Both the position numbers and the translations under genes were made by a program. The notes beneath the pieces are model-generated. The model saw nothing but the letters and a program-made list of their open reading frames with translations. It made no database searches and was not told the DNA's origin. A stretch of DNA of 64,000 bases, taken from positions 99,448,001-99,512,000 of the forward strand of contig OZ231127.1 in NCBI GenBank assembly GCA_965153355.1, written 5' to 3'. Position 1 is the stretch's first letter. Every line of letters begins with the position of its first letter. Below, piece by piece: positions 36,100-61,608 of this stretch. Source of the stretch: Flaccisagitta enflata. Lineage: Eukaryota; Chaetognatha; Sagittoidea; Aphragmophora.

Positions 36100-38465
36100 T
36101 ACGTCGGTGAGAGGCCCTGGAATTGCCGTTTTTTCCCAATATGGGCATTGCAAATTGTGAAGTAACCCAAAAAAAGCCAAATTAGCCCATGAGCGAGTTT
36201 AAATTCAATCGGTAACCATCTTCAGGGTGCGTATCTAGGGTAAAAATGAGCTTTTTTGACTTTTTCTTTATTTCTTGTTCAAAAATCGCGGCAATGACTT
36301 GAAACTTGGCAAGGACAAGCCCCAAGTAAGCATGTATAAGCAAACAAATTGAAAAAAGATTTTTCACCAATTTTAGTATGGGTTTATACAGTACAATACT
36401 GTAAAAGTGAGCTTTTTTAGCCTTTTTTCTTATTTCTCGCTCAATATTGCGGCAATGACTTGAAACTTGGCAAGAATATCCCCAAATGAGCATCTATAAG
36501 CAAACAAAGCAAAAAAGATTTTTCACCAATCTTAGTATGGGTTTATACAGTAAAATACTGCAAAAATGAGCTTTTTTAGCCTTTTTTTTCATTTCTCACT
36601 CAAAAATCGCGGCAATGATTTGAAACTTGGCAAAGACAAGCACCAAGTGAGCATCTATCAGCAAACAAAGCAAAGAAAGATTTTTCAACAATTTTGGTAT
36701 GGGTTTGTACAGTAAAATACTGTAAAATTGAGCTTTTTTGTTTTTTTTTTAATTTCTTACTCAAAAATTGCGGCAATCACTTGAAACTTGGCAAAGACAA
36801 GCCCCAAGTATGCATCTATAAGCAAATAAAGCAAAAAAAGATATTTCACCAGTTTTGGTATGGGTTTGTATAGTAAAATACTGTAAAAATGAGCTTTTTT
36901 GGCTTTTTTGTTTATTTCTTGCTCAAAAATCGCAGCAATGACATAAAACTTGGCAAGGAAAAGCCCCAAGGGAGCATCTATAAGCAAACACAGCAAAAAA
37001 AAGATTTTTCACCGATTTTAGTATTGGTTTATACAGTAAAATACTGTAAAAATGAGCTTTTTTGGCTGTTTTTATATGATACTCTTTTAAAAATGGATAC
37101 AGCGTCCTCGGAATTCATGTGGAATTGCCCCTAGTGAATGTCTACATGAATGACAATCAAAAAAAGATTTTTCACTATGCTAAGTATAAATTCATACAGT
37201 AAAACACTTATCAAGTTTTAGGTCATTGGTGAATTTTCAGCAAGAAATGAAAAAAAAGGCCAAAAAAGCTCATTTTAACTTGTTTACTAGTATAAACATA
37301 CTAAAATCGTGAATGATCTTGCTTTGATGTCTGAATGTGAGGCTTGTCTTACCAGTTTTCATTCTGTTTCAACAGAAAAAAAAGTAGCTCATTTTCAGTA
37401 TTTTACTATTACAAACCATCACTAAGTAATTAAATCTTTGCTTTGTTTGCCATAGGTATGCTCTAGCAGGGCTTTGTCATAAAATTCAAGTCGTATCCTT
37501 GACCCACAACGAATAAAAAAGGTCAAAAGCTCATTTATACAGTACATAATACAAATATACCAAAAGATATTAAGAATTTCTTTTTTTGCTTTATTTGCTT
37601 AGACATTTTTTGTTTTACCGCATTTATGAGTATTTGTATTCTTCTTCCAACATTTTACCGTCGGAACAGCTATCATCTCGATGAGCAACTTGTAAAAAGG
37701 TTGCTTCCTTTGATAGCTTTACTTTTATATTATATTATCATATATTATAGATGCATACTTGGGGCTTGTCTTTGCCAAGTTTCAAGTGATTGCCGAAATT
37801 TTTGAGCGAGAAATAAAAAAAAAAAACAAAAAAAGCTCATTTTTACAGTATTTTACTGTACAAACCCATGCCAAAATCAGTGAAAAATCTTTTTTTACTT
37901 TGTTTGAGTTAGATGCTCACTTGGGGCTTGTCCTTGCTCAGTTCAAGTCATTGTCGCGATTTTTGAGCGAGAAATAAAAAAAAGGTCAAAAAAGCTCATT
38001 TATACAGTATTTTACTATAGAAACCCATACCAAAATCGGTGAAAAATCTTTTTTTGCTTATAGATGCTCACTTGGTGCTTGTCTTTGCCAAGTTTCAAAT
38101 CATTTCCGCAATTTTTGAGCGAGAAATGAAAAAAAAAAGGCTAAAAAAGCTCATTTTTACAGTATTTTACTTTGTGTGCTCATACTAAAATCGGTGCAAA
38201 ATCTTTTTTGATTTGTTTGATTATCCATGCTCACTTGGGGCTTGTCCTTGCTCAGTTCAAGTCATTGTCACGATTTTTTGAGTGACAAATAAAAAAAGAA
38301 AGGTCAAAAAAAAAGCTGTTTTTACCACAGATACGCACCCTAAAGATGGTTACCGATTGAAATCAAACTCGCTTATGGGCTGATATGGCTTATTTTGGGT
38401 TACTTCACAATTTGCAATGCCCATATTGGGTAAAAACGGCAATTCCAGGGCCTCTCACCGACGTA
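36100..38465. mobile_element. 2.4-kb foldback element with internal repeats
   Basis: Inverted ends TACGTCGGTGAGAGGCCCTG and complement, flanked by the 8-bp duplication ACCTATAT. Each arm is a tandem array of ~130-bp units (GCAATGACTTGAAACTTGGC, GCCCCAAGTGAGCATCTATA, GATTTTTCACC, ATACAGTAAAATACTGTAAA), running in opposite directions in the two arms. Short frames in it are not genes. Confidence 0.9.
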
Positions 38466-38473
38466 ACCTATAT

Positions 38474-39490
38474 TCATTAAGGGAGAGAGAAGGGAAAAAC
38501 AGAGAAACAAAAGCCATACTCATGAAGTGAAAAACAAGGGAAGAACTGAAAAAAATTACCCATATTTATATAGGGAGAGACAAGGGAAGGACAGAGAAAC
38601 AAAAGCCATATTGATATAGGGAAAGACAAAGAGGAGCTGAAAAATATACATATATTCATATAAGGAAAAACAATGGATGAACAGAGAAACAAAAGCCATA
38701 CTGAAACAGGAAAGACAAGCGAAGAGTTGAAAAACATTACTCATATTCACATAGGGAAAGACAAGGGTAGAACAGAGAAACAAAAGCCATATTGATGTAG
38801 GGGAAGACAAGGGAAGAACTGAAAAACATTACCCATATTCACACAGGGAAAGACAAGGGAAGGACAAAGAAACAAAAGCCATATTTATGTAGGGGAAGAC
38901 AAGGGAAGAACTGAAAAACATTACCCATATTCATATAGGAAAAGACAAGGGAAAAACAGAGAAACAAAAGCCATAATGATGTACGGGAAGAGAAGGGAAG
39001 AACTGAAAAACGTTACCCATATCTATACAGGAAAAGACAAGGGAAGGACAGAGAAATAAACGCCATATTGATATAGGGAAAGACAAGGAAAGAACCTGAA
39101 AAACGTGCCCATATTCATATAGGGAAAGACAAGGGAAAGAGACAGAAGAAATAAAAACCATATTGATGTAGGGGAAGGCAAGGGAAGGACTGAAAAACAT
39201 TACCCATATTATACAGGAAAAAAGACAAGGGAAGGACAAAGAACTGAAAAATATTACCCATATTCATACAGGGAAAGACCAAGGAAGAACTGAAAAACAT
39301 TACCCATATTCATACGTGGAAAGACAAGGGAAAGGAAAGATCAGAGAAGAAAATACCACATATTGATATAAGGGAAAGACAAGGGAGAACTGAAAAACAA
39401 TCCATATTCATGTAGGAAAACAGGAAAGGACAAAGAAACACAAGCCATATTGATGTAAGGGAAGACAAGGGAAGAACGAACTAAAAACAT
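38474..39490. repeat. tandem array of ~58/116-bp units
   Basis: Units of CCATATTCATATAGGGAAAG ACAAGGGAAG alternating with AGAGAAACAAAAGCC and AACTGAAAAACATTA variants, so the array is a two-variant higher-order repeat. Non-coding. Confidence 0.85.
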
Positions 39491-40286
39491 TGCCCCTTGA
39501 TCTCAGATTTTGTTGCCTTGAGTCAACTGTGCCGTCTGTCAGCATGACAAGTGTGTCCTGATTTTTGATCACTTGATTAACCAGCTACCAAAAACAAAAA
39601 ACAATGTTCTTCAGTGCGCAACTAGAAAGCTGTCACGAATCTGTCACACGATTACAAAGATGGGCTGCAACACTCTGAGTCATCAGATAGAGTAACGGCT
39701 AGCAGCAACCGTAAAAGAAGGTCAGACCTTCACTCTTCGCTAACAATTCATGTCAGCGACTCTGATTTGGCGCCAATTTTGCGGCGTTTGTTTGATCGGC
39801 GCGGCACCTGTGCGCGGCCTTGCATTCCAACTGCGGGAAATCTCTCGTTGCCGCTGCGTCGTCTGTCTCGGTAATTGCGTTCTCATCGTCATCATCTCGT
39901 GGCGCCGCCATATTCGTTGTCATCTGCGGCGGCGCCACTGGTCGTCTATTTCATGACGCCTTCCTCGGCTTCTTTTCCCGGCGGCAATATCTGCCGCGCC
40001 CGATAACTGTCTGCGGCAGCATCATATGATCGTCTCATTTCCGGCAGCGCTGTCACCACCTTGCCGGCTGTCTCTCTTGATAATAGCGCGTTACAATCTT
40101 ATAATCGGCGGCGCTGATGACGCGTCTATTAGCGTCTCTTGTGCGGCAGCGTCTGTGTTACCGACAGCATGTTCTGCCAGTAACAACAGCAAATAAAGCA
40201 CGTACTCAATAAGCCAAATCTACCGACAATCCTGCTCATCTATGGCAATCTTTGACAAACCGTAAATTTGGTCCTAGCCAGACAGG
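39491..40286. other. intergenic with a GC-rich block
   Basis: 39750-40170 is far richer in GC than its surroundings, with GGCGGC/CGGCAGCG words and CGTCT spacing. It has open frames in several directions but none that I recognise. Possibly part of a transposable element. Confidence 0.3.
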
Positions 40287-40466
40287 CAGGCCGGATACAC
40301 GGCCATGCCAATCGTGGGACGGGTGGGCAGGGGCGAGGTACGCGTTTTCCTTGCCTCCTTCATCACCACGGACCGACCAACCAACCAACCAACCAACCAA
40401 CCAACCGACCAACGGACGGACGGACGGACAAAGCCTCTTATAGAATCGCTTGTCCGCGACTAAAAA
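40287..40466 (+). repeat. REP1 subtype I copy
   Basis: GGCCGGATACACGGCCATGC, GGGACGGGTGGGCAGGGGCG, (CCAA)n and (CGGA)n minisatellite, and ATCGCTTGTCCGCGAC with TAAAAA. Confidence 0.85.
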
Positions 40467-40475
40467 TAATCCCTG

Positions 40476-40822
40476 TGACTGGGCAAGCAGTAAAAAAAAA
40501 TGACGACTTACTCGAGGGTGTCGCTCCCATTGTTCGCGATTTTTGGGACATTTCGATCTCTCGGCCTAAAGAATCGACCACTGCTGAAAAGGTAAAGACA
40601 CATCTTCACCAACACGGCATCGAGGTCCGAGATGTGTTCATCCTCAATTCCAAAATCAAAGGCACAAGAGCTGCCAAAGTGCGTGTCGCCCGTGAACATG
40701 CAGAATGAGCAAAGTCACCCATCATCTGGCCTCAACACGTCAAAGTTGCAGACTGGGTCCACATCAAGAAAGGACAAAAAGTCACCATTGCCAATAAAGG
40801 CGGCGAAAAAGCCTCATTGTAA
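40476..40822 (+). pseudogene. non-LTR retrotransposon ORF1, C-terminal remnant
   Basis: One frame reads VAPIVRDFWDISISRP, HGIEVRDVFILNSKIKGTRA and KVRVAREHAE, then a TGA at 40706-40708, then continues in the same frame IIWPQHVKVADWVHIKKGQK to a TAA at 40820. The in-frame TGA is probably a decayed Arg codon. The 5' part is absent. Confidence 0.6.
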
Positions 40823-40823
40823 A

Positions 40824-41333
40824 ATGGCCTTTTCTCTCTTTTTCGCCATATTCACTTTCGCTGCTTCACTATCTCTTCAGCGCGATGTGACGATTGCAAC
40901 TTTCAATCTCCACGGATTTTCCACGTCGTCCAAATATCTTAAGGATAGTATCCATTCACATGGCGGAGTCTGGTTGGTGCAGGAGCACTGGCTCAGCGAG
41001 CAACAGTTGAACAAGCTGCAACAGCTGAATACGCAATATGTAGCTCACTCTGGCATGGAAGATTCCATATCTTCGGGCATTTATCGTGGCCGGCCTTTTG
41101 GCGGTGTATGTATTTGTTGGTCTCAAGATCTAAATCATTTCATCACCCCAATCACCAATTTCAAACATAAGAGAGTCATCGCTGTTGAAATGAAGACAGT
41201 TGATCGTAATGTCCTGTTCATTTCTGCTTACATGAGAAAACTCCCCATATGTGTGTCATCAAGCCCTTTGGGGCCGATGCCTAAAAAGAAAATAATTGAT
41301 CAGTTCCTAAGTATCATCAAGGGGCCTGAGTAG
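40824..41333 (+). pseudogene. non-LTR retrotransposon ORF2 start, endonuclease domain
   Basis: The ATG follows the ORF1 stop by one base. It encodes ATFNLHGFSTSSKYL, VWLVQEHWLSEQQLNKL and GRPFGGVCICWSQDL, the apurinic-like endonuclease (EEP) domain of CR1/L2-type elements; the QEHW Glu is the expected catalytic residue. The frame ends at TAG with no reverse transcriptase, so the copy is truncated. Confidence 0.75.
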
Positions 41334-42278
41334 CAGAACAGCAGAACAACGCTAGAGCGCCTCAGCTATTAAGGCATGCCCATCTTCAGGGCAAACAACT
41401 GGTTGTCCCAAAATAGATTTCGCAGTTATTTCTATATTGGGAATAAGGCAGTTTCACTATAAAGCATCATTTTGCCCAGTATCTTAGTTTGTGCTTTAGT
41501 GGAGCTCCACTGTATCATCTTTGGAAAGGTGCTGCGCTTAAGTGAATTAAACTAATGATGGTACATTAGTTCCTTTTTAAAATGTTGTATAATCTCTTAT
41601 AAATGAACCAAATCTGAGGTTAGTAGCTCATTTCATAATATTGCAGCATATTTTCAAAGTTACAATAGATTTTGTGCAGAGAGAATTATAAGGTAACCAC
41701 GGACTTAAAAAGATTTAAATTTTGTCTCTAATTCGTTATGATGCTTATCGGGAAAAAAGTCGAAGTCAGTCTTCGACTTTTTGACATATTTGAGAGAAAC
41801 ATGGTTTTCATTTTCTTATTAGGAAGTTGCGGGTCTCTTCCGGCTGATTGTGGCCTCCAATGAAATTGATAGGGTAAGTAAATTTGATAATTCTCTTTCA
41901 TTTGGCACCAAGCAGAATTCTCTACGACAAATATTTTTCGCGCTATGATTTTTTAAAGATTTATTTACGAATAATTCAAATTGATTTTTTTTCAATTTTT
42001 CATGATTTTATGTTGGATCAATAAAAAAGTGTATCTATATTTGTTTGAACATGCAAATACAAGAAAACATGTTTATGAGCATAGCTGCTCATCGGTGAAG
42101 ATGTTTTTTTAGTATTCTAGCTCATCTAGCTCATTTAGCATCTAAATCGATAAATAAAGAAATGATTTTAATCATTTCCGGGCATGCAAATATAAGAAAG
42201 CATGTCCTCAAGCATACCTTTCATCTGTGTAAGTGATTTGGAGTATTTTAGCTCATTTAGCTCATTCAGCTCATGCTT
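41334..42278. other. intergenic, dispersed repeats
   Basis: 41340-41515 includes the GGAGCTCCACTGTA repeat seen at 660-680. 41740-41960 matches 1980-2140 and 42440-42640. 42040-42270 matches the GCATGCAAATA...TAGCTCATTTAGCTCA repeat also at 42740-42840 and 43500-43740. Confidence 0.5.
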
Positions 42279-42438
42279 ATTTTTAGTCGCGGACTAGCGA
42301 CTCTATAAGAGGCTTTGTCCGTCCGTCCGTCCGTCGGTTGGTTGGTCCGTGGTGATCGAGTTAAAAAGTGGGAAAACACGCATTTCCGCCCCTGCCCACC
42401 CATCCGCGACTGGTATTGGCCGTGTATCCGGCCTTGTT
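42279..42438 (-). repeat. REP1 subtype I copy
   Basis: TTTTTAGTCGCGGACTAGCG, CCGT minisatellite, CGCATTTCCGCCCCTGCCC and GTATCCGGCCTTGTT. Confidence 0.85.
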
Positions 42439-42839
42439 CTTTTATCAGGAAAAAAGTTGAAGTCAGTCTTCGACTTTTTGACATATTCAAGAGAAACAGG
42501 GTTTTCATTTTCTTATGAGGAAGTTGAGCATCTCCACTGAGCGAATGGGCCCTCCAATGAAATTGATAGGGTAAGTAAATTTAATGATTTTCTTTCATTT
42601 GGCGCCAAGCAGAATGCTCTACGACAAATATTTTTCGCGCGATGATTTTTAAAAGATTTATTTATTAAAATTGTGAATTGAATTTTTTTCGATTTTTTAT
42701 GATTTTGAGTAGGATCAAAAAAAGAGTGTATTTATGTTTGTTTGAGCATGCAAATACAAGAAAACATGTTTATGAGCATAGCTGTTCATCTGTGAGGGTG
42801 TTTTTGAGGATTCTAGCTCATTCAGCTCATTTAGCTCAG

Positions 42840-43251
42840 TTTTTAGTCGCGTGCACGCAACTCTACACCCCGCTTTGTCGGTCCATCGGTCGGTCCGTCC
42901 GTCCGTCGGTCCGTCCGTCCGTCGGTCCGTCCGTCCGTCGGTCCGTCCGTCCGTCACACTTTACTTTTTTTGTAATAAAGTGTCAACTCTTAGGTCATTT
43001 TAAGTCTTTTTTAGTCATTAATAGTTATTCTAAGTCATTTTGAGTCATTCTAAGTCATTTTAAGTTATTCAAAGTCATTTTAAGTTATTTTAAGTCATTT
43101 TTGGTTGTTAGGTTTTTTAGACATTTTAAGTCCTTTTTGGACATTTTAAGTCATTCTAAGGCGTTCTAAGTCATTCTAAGTCATTTCAAGTCATTCTAAG
43201 TCCTTCTTACCCTGTAAATCTCGCACGCGACTTATAGGTGTTGGCCTTGTT
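42840..43251 (-). repeat. REP1 subtype II copy
   Basis: TTTTTAGTCGCGTGCACGCA hairpin, CCGT/CGGT minisatellite, then AAGTCATTTTAAGTC units, TCGCACGCGACTTATAGGTG and TTGGCCTTGTT. Confidence 0.88.
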
Positions 43252-43253
43252 TT

Positions 43254-43464
43254 TTTTAGTCGCGTGCTACGCGACTCTACACCCCGCTTTGTCCGTCCGT
43301 CCGTCCGTCGGTCCGTCCGTTGGTCCGTCCGTCCGTCACACTTTACTTTTTTTGGGTTTTTGCAGTTTTAGGCCTCACTGCTCCTGCCCAAATGATGGAG
43401 TGACCTCAATTATGGCCCCTGCCCACCCGCACGCGACTGGGGTAGCCGTGTATCCGGCCTTGTT
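43254..43464 (-). repeat. REP1 subtype I copy abutting subtype II
   Basis: Full module set in the same orientation as, and immediately joined to, the subtype II copy on its left, showing that the two subtypes share ends but not middles. Confidence 0.9.
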
Positions 43465-44100
43465 AATTTCAAATGTGATAAATGAATAGATATTTTGATA
43501 CATGTTTAAGAAAGCAGATACAAAAAAGCATATCAGTGAGCATAACTGCTCATCTGTGAGGGTGTTTTTAAGCATTTTAGCTCACTTAGCTCATTTAGCT
43601 CAGTTTTTTTTATTTTTAGTGGGATAAATAAATGTTTTGATGGGAGCATGTAAATACAAAAAAGCATGTCAGTGAGCATAGCTGATTGTCTGGTTGAGTG
43701 ATTTTGAGCATTTTAGCTCATCTAGCTCATTTGGCTCAGTCCTATTTTTCTCTGATTTTCAGTGCAGTCAATACATACAATTGCTCTTGATTTGATCTGA
43801 AAGAACAAAAAATTTGCAGTGACTAAAGACAAAAGCTTGGTGAAAAGTGACCAAAGCTTACGACTTTTTTCCTCACGGCGACAGCCGCCATTACTGGTAA
43901 TCCATCTATTCAGTGCGCATTTTTTTCACAACGACTTTCTGCAAGAAAATCATTAATATCAGCGTCAGGGGGCATAGTATTTTCTTGTATGTCATACGGC
44001 CAACCCTCCCGTCTGAGCTAGCTCTGTAAGAATATCCAGCATCCCCCCCAAAGGCTCGAGCCCTCTTGTGATGGCAAATCTTCTAAATTCTGTTTTAAGG
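43465..44100. other. 3' side of gene C
   Basis: 43500-43740 holds the TAGCTCATTTAGCTCAG repeat. The terminal TM12 exon of gene C was expected near here but not found; a TTCTTGCAG acceptor at 43939-43947 could lead to a nine-codon ending at 43910, which would lack TM12. Confidence 0.35.
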
Positions 44101-44101
44101 A

Positions 44102-44178
44102 CCTACCAAGAGCGAGGCTCGCACTCGCAGCCCAGTGGGGGACAAGCGGGCTTCCTACCACTGAGCAATAACCCCTAT
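44102..44178 (-). other. tRNA-like sequence (decayed)
   Basis: On the minus strand TTGCTCAGTGGTAGG resembles a tRNA A box and GCGAGTGCGAGCCTCGC forms a good T-arm (5-bp stem, 7-nt loop). The acceptor stem does not pair, so this is a relic or SINE head. It begins three bases after the gene C exon donor. Confidence 0.35.
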
Positions 44179-44181
44179 TAC

Positions 44182-58442
<14,261 letters not shown>

Positions 58443-58547
58443 CTGTTGTTAACAATGAAAGTTGGACAACATTACTACTCGACAACATCTATTATGAGGA
58501 AAAGATCCTTTGGAGCTCTAACTGGTGTTTCATCGGATTGTAATGTT

Positions 58548-58770
58548 ACAGTCGCATGCGGTTACTAAGATCATGAGAGCAAAAGACTAAATGACGAAAA
58601 GACCTATTACTAAGAGACTAAATGTAAATTGATTTAAAATAACTTAAACTTAACTTAAAATGACTTAAAATGACGTAAAACGACGAAAAAAGGTGAAGCG
58701 TTACCGACCGAAAGACAGACCAACAGACAGACAGAGCGGGTCATAGAGTCGCGTGCACGCCACTTAAAAT
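58548..58770 (+). repeat. REP1 subtype II copy
   Basis: ACAGTCGCATGCGGTTACTA, GACTAAATG units, AAATGACTTAAAATGACG, ACCGACCGAAAGACAGACC and GAGTCGCGTGCACGCCACTT. Confidence 0.8.
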
Positions 58771-58846
58771 GAAGAACATATTTCATTCCTGTGTTTCGAT
58801 TCATGTATCATTCTTATGAGTAGGACAACATAACATTGCAACCAAA

Positions 58847-58882
58847 CAAGGCCAACACCTATAAGTCGCGTGCGAGACTTAC
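58847..58882 (+). repeat. REP1 subtype II 5' fragment
   Basis: ACAAGGCCAACACCTATAAG then TCGCGTGCGAGACTTAC, with nothing of the remainder. Confidence 0.75.
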
Positions 58883-59134
58883 TTACATAATCGCCAAATT
58901 ATTTAGAAAAAAAATCAAGCCAGCTCTGAACTCCGTCAGTAAGACGCGAGTTGCTGATGCAGCAAGATTGGATTCAAAGTAAAAAAAGATGTGAGCAAGG
59001 CAAGAATTAATGCAAATTTGCCACATAGTGAGCCGTCAATCACAAAAAACCAAAGCGCCAAATACTGATTGCAATTTGACCTGAATCATCTGCCTCTTAT
59101 TCTTTTCTTTCGCCCTTTAATTATGATAACAAGG

Positions 59135-59277
59135 AACAAGGCCGGACACACCGCCAATGTTGCGGACGGGTGGGCAGGGGCAGATATGCGTGTTCTTCCA
59201 TTTTCGGCCCGTGCCGACGGACGGACCAATGGACGGACAAAGCCCCTTATAGAGTCGCGTGTCCGCGACCAAAAAAA
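59135..59277 (+). repeat. REP1 subtype I copy
   Basis: AACAAGGCCGGACACACCGC, CGGACGGGTGGGCAGGGGCA, short GGAC run and GTCGCGTGTCCGCGAC then CAAAAAA. Confidence 0.85.
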
Positions 59278-59745
59278 GAAACTCGCGCCGAATTTGAAAG
59301 ATGCAAAGATTTATATCACTATAAAAAAAATCCCCACCATCTTGATTCACGTCCTCATTCATTCCATTGATTCACTCAATGTTATCTAATCATCGCGCGT
59401 CCATCTTTAGCTCAATATTTTTAGATTAGAAAACCATGTTGATGTACATTCACTCGCTTTTATGGCGAAAGAGGAAAAAGAATCTGTTCAAGTTCAAAGG
59501 ATAAAGAAAAAGAAAAATCCGCGCCTAGATCACCCAATTGATCGTCCATACGACTCCTTACTCCACTCACTCACTCACTACTCCACTCACAAAAGCGTAA
59601 ACAAACCACCATCAGGCAGAAACGCTAATGTTGATTTGCATGAAAAAAAAACTATTTCAAAATTGTATAATCGCGCGATGGCTATCGCTCGAGAGTCATA
59701 TTACTTCTACAAATGTATCCATCCCATCAAAAAGCCAAACGTCAT
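59278..59745. other. unassigned
   Basis: A 97-codon + strand frame (59462-59755) has Lys-rich low-complexity sequence and no recognised domain; not called. The word CGCGATGGCTATCGCTCG at 59674 recurs as CGCGATAGCTATCGCTCG at 60397. Confidence 0.3.
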
Positions 59746-60030
59746 GGATGAATGAATGAAAGAATGAATGAATGAATGAATGAACGAATGAAAGAAAGAA
59801 CGAATGAATGAATGAATGAAAGAAAGAACGAATGAATGAATGAATGAATGAAAGAAAGAACGAATGAAAGAAAGAAAGAATGAATGAATGAATGAATGAA
59901 AGAAAGAACGAATGAAAGAAAGAAAGAATGAATGAATGAATGAATGAAAGAAAGAACGAATGAAAGAAAGAAAGAATGAATGAATGAATGAAAGAACGAA
60001 TGAATGAACAAACAAACAAACCAATGAACG
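59746..60030. repeat. (GAAT/GAAC/GAAA)n tract
   Basis: Tetranucleotide array with a higher-order pattern of GAATGAATGAAAGAAAGAAC blocks about 56 bp long in the middle. Confidence 0.95.
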
Positions 60031-60768
60031 CATCTAAAAGATAAACAAATACGTCACCAGTTGCTACTGTCGTGCATTCATTGATCATATCTCAATGTCC
60101 ATCCATCACTCACACAGCATTCATTCCCCCGATCTTAAACCCATTCCTGTCTCCCAAATACCGCGCGTTGTTCCGCTCGGTGCGATGAATGGAAACAATG
60201 GAAGAAAAAAAAAGTCAATGATTCGATGACGATGAAAAAGGGGAAAAAAAGTCTTTTCTTTCTTTCCATAATTAGTCATGCCCGATCATCAAACTGCGCG
60301 CAACGCGATTCGTTTTTATCTATCATCCATCATCCAATAAAACATGGAATGTGGGTGTTTAACTACAAACAATAAAATTGTCTTAGGAAATATATTTTCG
60401 CGCGATAGCTATCGCTCGGGATATCATTTCCTAAACAAAAATCCTCGATCTAAAATAATCAACTAATTTCAAGATGGAAAGATTTGCTCTATTTAGAAAA
60501 GGAGGGGAAAAATATCATCGATTTTGGCCGTTATCATCTACTCATACGCTGATCACTCATCAATCATCCATCGTCATTCACTGATCATCCATGAATATCC
60601 AAATTTGTCTCTTTTGCCTAACCAAGAGAAAAAAAAAACTTTTTACAAGCTCCACGTCTGTTCTCTGGAAATGTAAGGAAAAAAAAGTCATACTTCATAT
60701 ATGAATGAAAAACCAGTGTTCATCGAATTCCGCGTAATGCCATGAGTCAAATGGAAGAACAAACAAAG
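60031..60768. other. downstream of the Gypsy-associated ORF; expected 3' LTR region
   Basis: No gene. If the retroelement is intact its 3' LTR should be here, but without the 5' copy (outside the window) it cannot be delimited. CGCGCG words occur repeatedly. Confidence 0.3.
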
Positions 60769-61542
60769 TTAATATTTGATCTTTGCAGAGCTAAGTGCTT
60801 CGATCGCGTCGGCGTTCATCTGAGCCGAAGGATCCAAAGGATCCAGGATCTTTCCAATCACGGCGTAAGCGGACGCAAATACCGCCCTCCAGGAGAAAAC
60901 GCTGGGAATGACGCCGTCAATGAATGCGTCCTCGTGGATTGGAAATTTTCCCCCTGGACCCAACCTGTCGCCCTTTCTTCCATGGTAATTATGGTTGACA
61001 CAAAAATGATGATGACGCTCATTCTGCTGTTTGAAGTTGCGTCCTATATCATTCGCCCACACGACGCCGAATCCGTGCGTCCTCATCACACAAGGATCCG
61101 TTGTGAAGACTGCCGCATTCTGAAGGGAATCCGACGTAGAGCCAACCAGGTCGCCGTATCCAACCAACACGTCCGCCACCGTGCTCCGCGGAAACGTACG
61201 CGGTCCGAGCTCATGAAAGTAATTTTCCCATGCCTCGCTGGTGTATCCGTCCGGCGCTAATTGCGAGATCTCGTCTTGACCGAACCATAAGAACACTCTC
61301 GCCTTTGCCCCCAGCAATTGCGCCGCTTTCAAAGACAAAAATTCCTTTGCATGGGCGAACCGCCCGCTGGTAACGACGATTAACTGGTCGCGTGCGTCGA
61401 ATCTGACTGCTTCCAAATTTCCAAGTAAGGCACCCGCTCGTCTGTCAGTCACGAACACCAATCGCGGATTAGCCAGTTCGCCGGTCGTATTGATCCATTG
61501 ACCATGGAGCGAAAACGGAACAATCATGGAATTCATGATCAT
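60769..61542 (-). CDS. uncharacterised ORF in the env position of the Gypsy element (SGNH-like fold?)
   Basis: Intact 257-aa frame with more GC than its flanks, same strand as pol and ~0.7 kb after its stop. The order of blocks recalls retroelement-borne SGNH/GDSL hydrolases: LVFVTDRRAG where the Ser block should be, a FVSL-type helix (KEFLSLKAAQLLGAKARVFLWFG), QDE where GxND is expected, and FIDGVIPSVFSWRAVF where DxxH should be. The catalytic Ser and His are not visible, so if the relation is right this is a non-catalytic relative. It has no signal peptide or clear TM segment, so it does not look like a fusion-type envelope protein. The SGNH relation is an inference from pattern only. Confidence 0.5.
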   Translation of the reverse strand: MIMNSMIVPFSLHGQWINTTGELANPRLVFVTDRRAGALLGNLEAVRFDARDQLIVVTSGRFAHAKEFLSLKAAQLLGAKARVFLWFGQDEISQLAPDGYTSEAWENYFHELGPRTFPRSTVADVLVGYGDLVGSTSDSLQNAAVFTTDPCVMRTHGFGVVWANDIGRNFKQQNERHHHFCVNHNYHGRKGDRLGPGGKFPIHEDAFIDGVIPSVFSWRAVFASAYAVIGKILDPLDPSAQMNADAIEALSSAKIKY

Positions 61543-61608
61543 GGACTGATGTGATGAATTGTTATTAATTTCAACTGAGACTATTCCAAAAAGGCCACAT
61601 TAAGTAAA

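Noticed and set aside
40508-40699. Minus-strand frame with GDTHFG, resembling a phosphatase GDxHG motif that the EF-hand gene would need
   Set aside because: It is antisense to the retrotransposon ORF1 remnant and has none of the other phosphatase motifs.
44102-44178. Functional tRNA gene
   Set aside because: Only the A-box-like segment and T-arm fit; the acceptor stem does not pair, so it is listed only as tRNA-like.
60742-61260. 172-codon + strand frame
   Set aside because: Shadow of the minus-strand 257-aa frame, which has the more protein-like composition and a retroelement context.
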